Below, in pieces: positions 25,087-33,266 of a stretch of 38,189 nucleotides of DNA; within the stretch, counting starts at the first letter, position 1; each line of letters begins with the position of its first letter. Below the pieces are notes generated by a model, which worked only from the letters and a program-made list of their open reading frames with translations, was not told the DNA's origin and ran no database searches. The DNA comes from Candidatus Obscuribacterales bacterium. Its GTDB lineage: Bacteria > Cyanobacteriota > Vampirovibrionia > Obscuribacterales > Obscuribacteraceae. Position numbers and translations under genes: made by a program. Where the stretch lies: assembly GCA_019752635.1 (NCBI GenBank), contig JAIELX010000049.1:1-38189 (forward strand), read 5' to 3'.

Positions 25087-27935
25087 GCGAGATGGTAGAT
25101 AGAACAGCATTGGTGAAGCTGCGTTGCCTCAATTGCAATGTTGACATCGATGTCGAAAAAACGGTGGAACGGTGCTCCGTTTGTGAGGGGCTGTACGTTC
25201 GCGTTGCTGGCGATCCGCTTATCGGCACCATTATTGGCGGAAAATATCGGGTTACCGCACTCATTGGTGTTGGTGGCATGGGTAAGGTTTACAACGCGGT
25301 TCACGAACACCTGCATACTGAGGTAGCTTTGAAAATGCTGCCCGATACGGGGATGGACATTGACAGGCTGAGACGGTTTCAGCATGAGGCGAAGCTGGCC
25401 AGTTCGATAGTGCACGGCGGGATTGTGCGCATTCAAGATTTCGGAGTAGATCCCTCTCCTTTTATTGTGATGGAAAAAGTTTCAGGGGAAACTCTTTCTA
25501 TAGCACTGGAACGAACCCGTGGTTTGGAGTCGGGTCGAGCCATTCAGATTGGCATTAGCATTTGTGATGCCATGGATGCAGCCCACAAGGCCGGTCTTCT
25601 GCACCGTGACCTTAAACCAAGCAATGTCATGATTGATGCGTCCTCGGGACTTGTAAAAATTATAGATTTTGGTTTGGCTAAAGCGTTTCTGGACGATGTG
25701 AAGTTAACTCGAACTGGCGAAACTGTCGGAAGTCCGCCGTACATGAGTCCCGAACAGTGTCGTGGCGAAATCCTCGACGTCAGGTCCGACATTTATTCAT
25801 TCGGTTGCATGCTTTACGAGATACTGACAGGGCGTCCTCCGTTTCAAGGCGAGAACATGATTGCTGCAATCTTTCAGCACCTTGAGGAGCAACCAAAGAC
25901 TTTTCACCAAGTTCGGCCGGATTTGTCTTTTCCGAAAGGACTGGAGGCGGTTGTAAGAAACTGCTTGAACAAAGAGCCAAGCATGCGCTACCAATCCATG
26001 TCCGCTCTCAGAGATGATCTTGTCAGAGTTTCTCAAGGCAAGCGCGTTGATGCTTTCAAGCCACGACCAAAGAAGAAACCGGTGGTGAAACTTGTTAGTC
26101 GAGTTTTTCTTGCTATCTGTGTCGTTGCGATAGTCTTTGTTCTTGTCGTCGGTGAAAAGCCATTGCCGGTAGTGCTGGATGGCAATGAGTTAGCTGTCGG
26201 CAATAATGCTTCGAGTAGCCGACCGGTGTTCGTTAAAATGCAAGAGCGCAGAAGTTTAAATGGACTCACGAAAGAGCAGTTCTTCGCGTTGCGCGCTAAG
26301 CAATTGGACGAGAACAAGGGGCTCCTCAGAAGGAAGTATAAACCGGTTTCACAGCCTTTTTCTCAAATTGATTGGGCGGCACCATGGCTCTCGTATGAAG
26401 GGCTTTGCTACCGCATGGAGGATGGACCTTCGGTAGTTAAGGGTACGTCGGTTGAATCCGACATAGCATTGAATCCACTATTGTTGATTCGCGCTGAGAT
26501 CCAGACGCAGCCGCCTTGGCGAAAGGACTTTATCGCTAACGATGCAGAATCCGTGCGCACTTTTCCGCACATGGGGGCGGTGAAAACGTTACTATTCGAT
26601 CCCTCTAAGCAGTTGTCGGATGTTACCTATGATGTCACCGATCATGTTGAGCGCAGCATGGAACTCAACGACTGGAAAACATACGTTGTCGACGAGAACT
26701 CAGAGATTGAGGTCTGCTTACTCTCACTCAATGCATGGGACTTTGGCTACAACTATATGTTCGTTACCGAAGAAAAGGAGAACAAAAGCCGGACCGTGAC
26801 CACTGAGCCAGTTAGAATTTGCCAAGTCTATCACAAGGTTCGCAACTTTCATGGTGCCGAGTGCAACTGCAGCCACTTTCCGCTTGGAAGGCACGGGTAC
26901 TACACGGCACCGACGAAATTGAAATTCCCGGCCGCGGAGCGGGTTCTCTTGTGGAAACAGGAGCCAAAGTCGGCAAAGCAGCCTCCCGATTTCACATGTT
27001 GGATGCATTTTGATCTGGATTCAGCGCGGCTCACGAACGTTGACTTCTTGAAGAAACGCCGAGACGAACTGATTGCAAGTGAGGGGGCTGATTCTAAGAA
27101 TTTGCTCTCAGTTTATCGGCGACTAGGGGATGCGTCCGGCGAGGATGTGCGAAAAGCCGCGAGGTATTATGGACAAGCGATCCGCATTGCCAGCCTTCAT
27201 ATGAAGGAGGCACGAATGGACTTGCAGTCATTCATTCTCCCGGAATTTATGACTGTACTTTCAGGAGACGCAGCGGATCTGAATGAGGTGGAGCGAATCG
27301 CGAATGAACAGAAATGGCCGGCATCGACAACCAAGCTGGTGAAAGAGCTTATAGTAAGTGGTAAGGGGATGCCAGCTGAATTTTGGACCCGGTATTGCTA
27401 CCAGCTCAGGTTAGCGAATAAAGAGCAACGGCTGATCGCCGCAAGCCTGAATGGACTGAGTTTCTATCCCGACGAGGCCTACTTGCATAGTTCCCTGGCT
27501 TACGGTTACGCAGGTTTGGACCGATGGACGGAAGCCGAGGCGGAGGCACGCAAAGCTTTAGCGTTGGACCCTGACGATGATGACCTCATGGAAGGTTTGT
27601 CGTGGATACTGTTGTCGCAAAGAAAGTTTGACGAGGCGGTCCAAGTCGCGCAGACTGCACTTAAGGCTAAGCCGGATAGCGTGAAGGCTTACGAACTGCT
27701 AGCGAGCGCGAATTGCCGTGCGGGAAAACTGGATCGCGCAGAATCGTTTGCGAGAAGGGGGCTGGAACTACAGCCGAAAAACTATCTGCTTACAGTCGCT
27801 TTGGCAACCGTGTTGGAAGAGATGAAGAAGTACAAAGACGCGGAAGCTGCGTATCAGAAAGCTCTGACGTTGACCGATCGGCCCGATGAACTTGAGTCTG
27901 TCAAAGAGAGGCTCAAGGAACTACCTCACGAATAG
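25083..27935 (+). CDS. Receptor-type Ser/Thr kinase with Cys ribbon, outer domain and TPRs
   Basis: This is a 950-residue protein. Four Cys (15, 18, 31, 34) form a CxxC/CxxC ribbon. The kinase domain spans about 50-320: GVGGMGKVY (62-70), Lys84, HRDLKPSN (174-181) with Asp176, Asp195 of DFG. After a basic Lys/Pro stretch one transmembrane helix sits at about 337-357. The remaining 590 residues would be outside: an unrecognised domain to about 680 with CNC and Trp-rich parts, then tetratricopeptide repeats from about 780 to the end. This suggests a receptor whose outer part senses or binds a partner and signals to the kinase inside. The start at 25083 (ATGA overlap) is preferred over an upstream frame beginning within the first kinase gene. 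Confidence 0.93.
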   Translation: MSEMVDRTALVKLRCLNCNVDIDVEKTVERCSVCEGLYVRVAGDPLIGTIIGGKYRVTALIGVGGMGKVYNAVHEHLHTEVALKMLPDTGMDIDRLRRFQHEAKLASSIVHGGIVRIQDFGVDPSPFIVMEKVSGETLSIALERTRGLESGRAIQIGISICDAMDAAHKAGLLHRDLKPSNVMIDASSGLVKIIDFGLAKAFLDDVKLTRTGETVGSPPYMSPEQCRGEILDVRSDIYSFGCMLYEILTGRPPFQGENMIAAIFQHLEEQPKTFHQVRPDLSFPKGLEAVVRNCLNKEPSMRYQSMSALRDDLVRVSQGKRVDAFKPRPKKKPVVKLVSRVFLAICVVAIVFVLVVGEKPLPVVLDGNELAVGNNASSSRPVFVKMQERRSLNGLTKEQFFALRAKQLDENKGLLRRKYKPVSQPFSQIDWAAPWLSYEGLCYRMEDGPSVVKGTSVESDIALNPLLLIRAEIQTQPPWRKDFIANDAESVRTFPHMGAVKTLLFDPSKQLSDVTYDVTDHVERSMELNDWKTYVVDENSEIEVCLLSLNAWDFGYNYMFVTEEKENKSRTVTTEPVRICQVYHKVRNFHGAECNCSHFPLGRHGYYTAPTKLKFPAAERVLLWKQEPKSAKQPPDFTCWMHFDLDSARLTNVDFLKKRRDELIASEGADSKNLLSVYRRLGDASGEDVRKAARYYGQAIRIASLHMKEARMDLQSFILPEFMTVLSGDAADLNEVERIANEQKWPASTTKLVKELIVSGKGMPAEFWTRYCYQLRLANKEQRLIAASLNGLSFYPDEAYLHSSLAYGYAGLDRWTEAEAEARKALALDPDDDDLMEGLSWILLSQRKFDEAVQVAQTALKAKPDSVKAYELLASANCRAGKLDRAESFARRGLELQPKNYLLTVALATVLEEMKKYKDAEAAYQKALTLTDRPDELESVKERLKELPHE

Positions 27936-27945
27936 AGCCGTTTGG

Positions 27946-28683
27946 TTAGCCGCACTCTACTCGATTCGAAATTTCGAAATCAAGAAAAGAATGCAGGATT
28001 GCATGCTGATGTTCGCCTGCCGACGCATTCCCTTTGCGGACTACCAGGCGCGTCTGCATTCCGGCTGCTTTAGCCGCGTCTAATTCCGCAGGAACATCGC
28101 TGAGGAAAACAATTTCACGTGCGGGCAAGCCAAAAGCATCCGCAATCCTTTCGTAACTAGTCGCCTCGCGCTTGGCACCGAGCGTAGTGTCGTAGTAGCC
28201 GCTGAGGAAGCAGCAGAGGTTACCGAAAATTGTGTTTTCAAAAAAGACTTTCTGCGCAGTGGCGCTGCCGGAAGAATAGATTCTAATTGAACAGCCTTCC
28301 TTCTTCCAGTCTGACAAAGCGACAGGAACATCGTCGAATACTACGGAGTTAAGAACTCCGCTTGCATATCCCTCAGCCCAAATGAGACCCTGCAATTCTT
28401 TGAGACCAGTGGCTTTGATGTCGTTGTCCATGAGCCGATTGACTTCCTCAAGTGCAACTTCAAGTTGCGACTTCTCAGGTGCAGCGGCGGACCATTCTTC
28501 CAGAGTTGAGAACCCTGCGTCCTTTGCCATCAGCTGAAGCGCATGTTTGGTCTCTACAGTTTCGGCCGTGCGACCTAAGAATGATTCAGCGTTATTCCGA
28601 GCAAAGGGAAACAGTACATCGTAAACAAAGGACACTGGTGAAACAGTCCCTTCAATATCAAGCAATACGCCGCGAATGTTCAT
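27946..28683 (-). CDS. mtnC: Acireductone synthase (enolase-phosphatase E1)
   Basis: This is a 245-residue HAD-family enzyme. The N-terminal LLDIEGTVSPVSFV carries the two acidic residues (Asp9, Glu11) of the MtnC nucleophile motif. SSGSATAQK and later GAKREATSY and FLSDVPAELDAAKAAGM supply the remaining HAD motifs. It converts 2,3-diketo-5-methylthiopentyl-1-phosphate to the acireductone by enolisation and phosphate removal, in the methionine salvage pathway in the cytoplasm. Its ATG overlaps the mtnD stop as ATGA, so translation is coupled. It is the last gene of mtnBDC, and its stop lies 10 bases from the end of the convergent kinase gene. Confidence 0.93.
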   Translation of the reverse strand: MNIRGVLLDIEGTVSPVSFVYDVLFPFARNNAESFLGRTAETVETKHALQLMAKDAGFSTLEEWSAAAPEKSQLEVALEEVNRLMDNDIKATGLKELQGLIWAEGYASGVLNSVVFDDVPVALSDWKKEGCSIRIYSSGSATAQKVFFENTIFGNLCCFLSGYYDTTLGAKREATSYERIADAFGLPAREIVFLSDVPAELDAAKAAGMQTRLVVRKGNASAGEHQHAILHSFLDFEISNRVECG

Positions 28684-29261
28684 GGTGTCACCACTGATTT
28701 TAGTTGGATTTCGTCGGAAGAAACGCTATCGAAACAGCGCGGTTCATAGCTCTCGTGGACAGCGTTCTCACTATAACGGGGTGTCCAGCCTGTAGTGTCC
28801 TGAAAGAGTCTTATTGTACAAATTGTTTTCTCGGAGCAGAGGTCGAACCAATGCCGTGTGCCCGCAGGCACGTTGATTAAATCGCCCGGTCCCATCTCTA
28901 CCGCAAAAACCGGGGCGGTTTGCGGGTTGATGTGAAATATTCCTCGACCTCTCACCACAAAGCGCACTTCGTCCTCACTGTGTGTGTGTTCTCTGCTGAA
29001 CTTATCGAGCATGGCGTCGATGCCCGGGGTTGCTGGACTTACCGACACAACGTCTGCCGTCACATAACCGCCCTTCGTTTTGACTTCGTCAAGCTTACTC
29101 TGGAAAGCCGCAAGTATTTCTGCGGGCGTCGCGCTATCGGAAAGTCTTACGGAGGAGCAATCCCAGTGGTCGTACCAGATACCGAACGGCTTGAGAAAAC
29201 TGCTTATCTGCTCGCTGCTTTCGAAGGTAGCGCCGGTTGCGGGAACTGTTAATCTAGCCAT
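28680..29261 (-). CDS. mtnD: Acireductone dioxygenase
   Basis: This is a 193-residue cupin enzyme. The metal ligands are visible: His92 and His94 in EHTHSEDEVRF with Glu98, and His137 in GTRHWFD, each in its usual place. It uses O2 to split the acireductone to formate and 2-keto-4-methylthiobutyrate, or makes an off-pathway product with nickel. The start at 29261 has GGAG 6 bases upstream; a longer frame from 29342 would overlap mtnB and is not needed. It begins one base after the mtnB stop and overlaps mtnC by 4 bases. Confidence 0.95.
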   Translation of the reverse strand: MARLTVPATGATFESSEQISSFLKPFGIWYDHWDCSSVRLSDSATPAEILAAFQSKLDEVKTKGGYVTADVVSVSPATPGIDAMLDKFSREHTHSEDEVRFVVRGRGIFHINPQTAPVFAVEMGPGDLINVPAGTRHWFDLCSEKTICTIRLFQDTTGWTPRYSENAVHESYEPRCFDSVSSDEIQLKSVVTP

Positions 29262-29262
29262 C

Positions 29263-29916
29263 TTAAACTCCAGTGCGCGCCTCAATCTCAAACAGAAACT
29301 CGAAGGCCTCGATGTGGCGTTGAGCTTCGTCAATGTTAGCACCAGTGGCGTAAAGTCCGTGCTTTTCGATTAAGAAACCGGGTTGAATGTCCGGGAGCAT
29401 TGCAATCTTGTCTGCGAGGCTTCTGATGTTCTGGGTATTCGGAAAGATTTTGACTTGCATCGAATGGTCGTGCGTGGTCACTCCGTTGAATGCTTTTAGC
29501 ATCTCGTAGCCTTCAATTTCCAAATGCCCTTTGTCGGCATTTCTGCCCGACACGATTGTAGACCAGACGGAATGGGTGTGAAGGATGGCGCCGACTGCGG
29601 GATTCTTTGCCAATACCGTGTGGATCAGTACTTCGGCGGAGGGTTTGGCTGTACTTAGGTCCACTTCGTCAGTGGCACCACATTCGATGGCGCCTGATTC
29701 ATTTACTACGACAAAGTCTGCCGGTGTAAGCCGTCCCTTGTCTTTACCGCTGGCAGTCATCAAAAGGTAAAGCGGGTCTCTGCCGATGACAACGCTGTAG
29801 TTGCTGCTGGTGGCAAGGGACCAGTTCTTGAAGTAGAACGTGCTGCCAAGCCGGACCAACGCCTGAACCGCCTGGTCGACCCTTTCCTGTGAGAAAAATG
29901 TTCGGGTTGCTGACAT
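29263..29916 (-). CDS. mtnB: Methylthioribulose-1-phosphate dehydratase
   Basis: This is a 217-residue class II aldolase-family enzyme. Zinc ligands are seen as HTH (His113, His115) in ILHTHSVW and His186 in EKHGLYA. The KPSAEVLIH segment and EGYEMLKA are also family features. It dehydrates 5-methylthioribulose-1-phosphate in methionine salvage. The ATG at 29916 is favoured because GGGAG lies 6 bases before it; the ATG at 29922 touches that site. It is the first gene of mtnBDC, with a TATAAT box 25 bases upstream, and is divergent from the aminotransferase gene. Confidence 0.94.
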   Translation of the reverse strand: MSATRTFFSQERVDQAVQALVRLGSTFYFKNWSLATSSNYSVVIGRDPLYLLMTASGKDKGRLTPADFVVVNESGAIECGATDEVDLSTAKPSAEVLIHTVLAKNPAVGAILHTHSVWSTIVSGRNADKGHLEIEGYEMLKAFNGVTTHDHSMQVKIFPNTQNIRSLADKIAMLPDIQPGFLIEKHGLYATGANIDEAQRHIEAFEFLFEIEARTGV

Positions 29917-29940
29917 GCCCATCTCCCGGATGCTCCACGT

Positions 29941-29946
29941 ATTATA
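29941..29946 (-). promoter_or_regulatory. -10 box of the mtnBDC operon
   Basis: On the minus strand this reads TATAAT, all six consensus bases, 25 bases before the mtnB ATG. A -35 is not obvious (TTGCCG with a 13-base spacer). The match and position make a promoter likely. Confidence 0.5.
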
Positions 29947-29976
29947 ACGGTTCCCGCTCCGGCAACTTTTTCGTGT

Positions 29977-29982
29977 GATAAT
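29977..29982 (+). promoter_or_regulatory. Extended -10 box of the aminotransferase gene
   Basis: GATAAT preceded by TGT gives an extended -10 (TGnGATAAT), 41 bases before the ATG at 30024. It lies 30 bases from the opposite-facing mtn box, so the two promoters are nearly back to back and could be co-regulated. Confidence 0.5.
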
Positions 29983-30023
29983 TCCTAACGAACTGGCGGG
30001 ACAGAAGTGGCAGGACTCAAATC

Positions 30024-31205
30024 ATGAATCAAACCTCGGTTGATGCCGTACGCGAGCATCGGAAGCAGTTTCCAGCTCTTGCCAATAAGTCGTATTTCAA
30101 TTTTGGCGGACAAGGAACGTTGCCCCGATCGAGCATTGATGCCGTGGTAGCCACCTATGAGTATCTCCAAGAGACGGGTCCGTTCAGTACCGCTATCTTT
30201 ACCTGGTTGAATTCACAACAGGAACTGACAAGACAGAGTCTGTCCAACGAATTCGGTGGTCAGGCGTCATCGTATGCTTTGACTCAGAACGCCACAGAGG
30301 GCTGCAATATTGCCATGTGGGGGCTCGATTGGGAGTCGGGCGATCATCTGCTGATGACCGATAGTGAACACGTCGGTGTCATTCACGCCGCTCAACAGTT
30401 GCAACGTCGCCGCAAAGTCGAACTTACAAGTGCGAATCTGTCTGCAGCCAAAACGAGGGCGGACATGGTGGATCTGGTAGTGCGCGAGTTGAAACCTACG
30501 ACGCGGTTGGTGTTGCTTAGCCACGTGCTGTGGAACACGGGACGTACCGTCCCTCTAACTGAAATTGTCGATGCCTGTCACCTGGCCGGGGTGCCGGTTC
30601 TTGTGGATGGTGCCCAGTCCGGCGGTGCCATTGATTTGGATTTGAATGGTAAAGACAACGCCGACTTTTATGCCATGACCGGGCACAAGTGGTGTTGCGG
30701 TCCGGAAGGCGTCGGAACCCTGTTTGTCGATCCTGCCGCATTAGATACTCTGCAACCCACATTCGTAGGATGGCGCGGTAGCATTATGGATTACAGCACC
30801 GGTCAACCTACGGGATTTAACCCGGGGGCATCACGGTTTGAAGTCGGCACTGGTGCGATTCCATTGTTTGCGGGGTTACGCAATTCGTTGGATGTGCATA
30901 ACAGGTTCGCTGATTCTAAGACCCGAGCACAAATGGTTCTAACCAATGCGAATAAGGCAATAAAGCGCTTGTCTCAGATTCCGCAGGTTGCTTGCTTGCT
31001 TCAAGAAGCGGAGTCGGGGCTGGTTAGCTTTAAGGTTCACGGCGTGACCCACCGCGATGTGGCGATGCGATTGGATTCTGAATTCAACGTGTTTGTGCGG
31101 ACGATACCGACGCCCGATTGTATTCGAGCGTCTATTCATTACTTCACCACGGATGACGAAATTGAGCGTCTGGCGACTTCGATAGAGACTATTCTCAGAC
31201 GCTAA
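30024..31205 (+). CDS. Class V aminotransferase / cysteine-desulfurase-like PLP enzyme
   Basis: This is a 393-residue fold-type I PLP enzyme. The cofactor Lys is Lys222 in TGHKWCCGPEG. The ring-stacking His is His116 in DSEHVG, and Asp195/Gln198 in VDGAQSG bind the cofactor. It belongs with the class V group that includes cysteine desulfurases and isopenicillin-N-epimerase-like proteins. I see no clear catalytic-loop Cys of a typical desulfurase near the late VRTIPTPDCIRAS segment, so its reaction is uncertain. AGGA lies 8 bases before the ATG. It sits divergently beside mtnBDC, which makes a link to the final transamination of methionine salvage conceivable but unproven. Its end overlaps the next gene by 4 bases. 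Confidence 0.85.
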   Translation: MNQTSVDAVREHRKQFPALANKSYFNFGGQGTLPRSSIDAVVATYEYLQETGPFSTAIFTWLNSQQELTRQSLSNEFGGQASSYALTQNATEGCNIAMWGLDWESGDHLLMTDSEHVGVIHAAQQLQRRRKVELTSANLSAAKTRADMVDLVVRELKPTTRLVLLSHVLWNTGRTVPLTEIVDACHLAGVPVLVDGAQSGGAIDLDLNGKDNADFYAMTGHKWCCGPEGVGTLFVDPAALDTLQPTFVGWRGSIMDYSTGQPTGFNPGASRFEVGTGAIPLFAGLRNSLDVHNRFADSKTRAQMVLTNANKAIKRLSQIPQVACLLQEAESGLVSFKVHGVTHRDVAMRLDSEFNVFVRTIPTPDCIRASIHYFTTDDEIERLATSIETILRR

Positions 31206-31870
31206 TAAACGTAGTCCCAGCCACCCTGCTTGAGCTGCTCTCTGCTCGGCGGCGGTGCTGGCTTATGCACCGTATCTGCTACCGCATTTGATCTTGCTGC
31301 TGCGCTCTTGGCCCCGGTGCTTCCTTGCTTCGTGGCTGTCGTTACTTTCGCGCCTGCTGCCGCTTTCGAAGCCTTCGCCGCTGCATTGTTGCGCTCTTGC
31401 ATCGCTATGATTTTTGCTAAATCGATCATGTCTTTTTGAATGGCTGCTTTCTCACTTGCCGGCGGATTACATTTGAGCGTTTGCTCGAATGCTTTTTTCA
31501 CCTCGGTGTACTTGTCCTGTTTCAGGTATGCGTTTGCAAGATTGCTCCAAGCCATCCAGTCTTTAGGATTGAGCTCGGCCGCCTTCTTAAACACGCGCTC
31601 GGCATTAGGATAGTCGTTTAGTTTTCGGTAGGTGACTCCGAGGTTCACGTAGAAATCCGGATCGTATGGATAGATTGCTATTGCGTCTTCGAAATTTGTG
31701 GCTGCTTCCTGGAAGCGTTGGTGTTCGAGATAACGGTTCCCGAGATTGTAATACGGTATCGCGTCGCTCCAATCCGCCCTATTGCCTTTCTCGGGAAATC
31801 CTTCCGCAAACGCAGGCGGAAACGACACTGCAATGAGTGCCAGGCAGGCAAGAAAATACGGAGTCTTCAT
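31202..31870 (-). CDS. Exported TPR protein with Ala/Lys-rich tail
   Basis: This is a 222-residue protein. Residues 1-22 are a signal peptide ending PAFAEG. Three tetratricopeptide repeats follow, at about 35-135 (IPYYNLGNRYLE, PDFYVNLGVTYRKL, WMAWSNLANAYLK). Next comes a helical stretch, then an Ala/Lys/Thr-rich, probably unstructured tail and a conserved-looking end GGWDYVY. An envelope scaffold role is inferred. The ATG at 31870 is chosen because the signal peptide begins there; a long upstream extension of the frame has no support. No strong ribosome site is seen. Its last four bases overlap the end of the convergent aminotransferase gene. Confidence 0.8.
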   Translation of the reverse strand: MKTPYFLACLALIAVSFPPAFAEGFPEKGNRADWSDAIPYYNLGNRYLEHQRFQEAATNFEDAIAIYPYDPDFYVNLGVTYRKLNDYPNAERVFKKAAELNPKDWMAWSNLANAYLKQDKYTEVKKAFEQTLKCNPPASEKAAIQKDMIDLAKIIAMQERNNAAAKASKAAAGAKVTTATKQGSTGAKSAAARSNAVADTVHKPAPPPSREQLKQGGWDYVY

Positions 31871-32170
31871 GAGCACATACCGGAGCGACGTCAGTCTAAG
31901 CTTACTTGTTCTTCGGACAGATGCACGTGAGCGCTCTTTCAGGATGGAGCTGTTCCACGGTCGAAGCAAAAGCAACGTTGCAGATGGTCCGCAAACTGCC
32001 GAAATTTCGACTGCATGAACAAGCGGGGGAGCAAACGACAGAGCCTGAGTATGTCCAGCATTCCGGGGGCTGGTTGTGCTTATCAGTCCCGTCGGTTCCA
32101 CGAGCCTGCCACGAAAAGTCCGTAAGATTCAGGTGGTCAACAAGATTCCGCACTTACTATCGGTGAACTC
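31871..32170. other. Intergenic region without a supported gene
   Basis: This is a 300-base divergent gap. Frames on both strands are short and lack ribosome sites or recognisable residues. Promoters for the genes at 31870 (minus) and 32171 (plus) must lie here, but no clear boxes were seen. Confidence 0.45.
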
Positions 32171-32956
32171 ATGGTTGAGGGACAATTCGAAGGCGACTTT
32201 CCTGCTGAAGCTGCTCCTGTTCGCGAGGATTCGTGGAGCGGAGCAGCCGTCGAACAATCCTTGACCGGAGGCAGAGTCGGTGGACAGATGCAGGCCGACG
32301 CCGCAACTTTTCTCGGTACCAACTTTCAGCTCACGGATCGCGGACAAGCCGTTTGCGGCGACCGCTGCGGTCCCCCGACGCCCGGAGCGCTTCCTGGCAC
32401 GGGAGACGGGCGACCTGCCCCTTCGGATAGAGGCGCTGCGCCGACCGATTCGTCAGACCGCGGAGCCGGGCGCTTAAGCGACAAGATCGCTGGATTCATG
32501 CAAAAGCTCGGACAGTTTTTAGATCGTGTTCTTCCTCCTGAGTGGGCCCAGCCAGCCAGGCAGTTCCTCAGCCAGATTTCGCGCTTTATGTCGGAAAACC
32601 TTCGGGATGTCAATTTCGGGCGGAACGCTGATGGAAGCCAACATGTTGGCGTGGACATCGGTCGGGAAGTCACAATTCCAAAGGCCGTGCAGGGGCAGGA
32701 CTTGCAGGTGGGACCGAACGTTTCGTTCGACACGACTATGGGGCCGAATGGTCCGGAGCTCAAGAATATCAAAGGCTTGAAAGTGAAAGTCGCCGGTGGG
32801 CTGGTGGACGCAGACGTTCGATCTGCTCGCCTTACTCGGGACGCCGAAGGGCGGCTTCAGATGGAAGCTAGAGTTAAAGCCGGTGTTCTACCTGAATCGA
32901 CTGTCACGATACCGCTGCATCGTGCAACCGCCCCGGCTGCAACGCGCCGCCGTTAA
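32171..32956 (+). CDS. Protein of unknown function with a helical middle and beta-rich C-terminus
   Basis: This is a 261-residue protein that I do not recognise. The first 100 residues are Gly/Ala/Pro/Asp-rich and probably disordered. Residues 102-145 are amphipathic helix (LSDKIAGFMQKLGQFLDRVL...FLSQISRFM). Residues 145-250 look like beta strands of a repeated V.VG..V.F / LKVKVAGG / ARLTRDAEGRLQMEARVKAG kind. It has no signal peptide. GGTGA lies 5 bases before the ATG, so expression is plausible. It is a single gene between the TPR gene and the guanidine unit. The beta part might bind a ligand or lipid, but nothing in the sequence proves this. Confidence 0.6.
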   Translation: MVEGQFEGDFPAEAAPVREDSWSGAAVEQSLTGGRVGGQMQADAATFLGTNFQLTDRGQAVCGDRCGPPTPGALPGTGDGRPAPSDRGAAPTDSSDRGAGRLSDKIAGFMQKLGQFLDRVLPPEWAQPARQFLSQISRFMSENLRDVNFGRNADGSQHVGVDIGREVTIPKAVQGQDLQVGPNVSFDTTMGPNGPELKNIKGLKVKVAGGLVDADVRSARLTRDAEGRLQMEARVKAGVLPESTVTIPLHRATAPAATRRR

Positions 32957-33054
32957 CCAGCTCGCTGCGCCTCTTCATGGTGCGATCTTTTGAAAGTCCC
33001 TTAAGACAATCGTTTCGCGTCTTCGCAACAGGGTGGTCCTGGTGCTTCATCTTG

Positions 33055-33098
33055 GAAAAGCTTGTCAGAAATTCCCGAGAACTTCCGACAAGGTTTTC
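33055..33098. repeat. Long imperfect hairpin with TTGTC / GACAA arms
   Basis: Two 20-base arms (33055-33074 and 33079-33098) pair at 17 of 20 positions around the loop CCGA. It lies about 100 bases past the stop of the 32171 gene and 110 before the riboswitch. A T4 run ends the 3' arm, so it could be a terminator or a mobile REP-like hairpin. It shares TGTC-GGA/TCCGACA arms with hairpins at the right edge. Confidence 0.55.
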
Positions 33099-33171
33099 GA
33101 TTGCCGCGGAAGGGCTGCAAGAGGCTGGTTTTCAGGCGATTCGCCTTTGCTACACGTGTAGTGGACCGATT

Positions 33172-33202
33172 TTGTGCTGATATTGGTAATCGGTGCTAAA
33201 AT
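33172..33202 (+). promoter_or_regulatory. Promoter of the guanidine-II riboswitch / sugE unit
   Basis: A -35-like TTGTGC (33172-33177) is followed after 19 bases by an extended -10, TGCTAAAAT (hexamer TAAAAT at 33197-33202). The expected transcription start, about 33209, falls right at the first riboswitch hairpin. The spacer is long, but the extended -10 compensates. Confidence 0.55.
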
Positions 33203-33209
33203 AAACTTT

Positions 33210-33252
33210 AGTCAGGACGACCTGACTCTGCGTTTTCGACCGGGACGGCCCG
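33210..33252 (+). ncRNA. Guanidine-II (mini-ykkC) riboswitch
   Basis: Two short hairpins with the diagnostic ACGR loops are present. Hairpin 1: AGTCAGG (33210-33216), loop ACGA, CCTGACT (33221-33227), a perfect 7-bp stem. Hairpin 2: CGGG (33241-33244), loop ACGG, CCCG (33249-33252). They are separated by 13 bases, and a GAGGG ribosome site follows at 33258-33262, before the exporter ATG at 33267. In the known class two guanidinium ions bind the two loops, which then kiss and free the ribosome site. The downstream gene being SugE-like, the commonest partner of this riboswitch, supports the call strongly. Confidence 0.88.
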
Positions 33253-33266
33253 ACTGTGAGGGTTCT

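Noticed and set aside
33174..33266. N-terminal extension of the sugE frame
   Set aside because: It would translate through the riboswitch and start before the probable transcription start; the ATG at 33267 has GAGGG in place and gives the normal family length.
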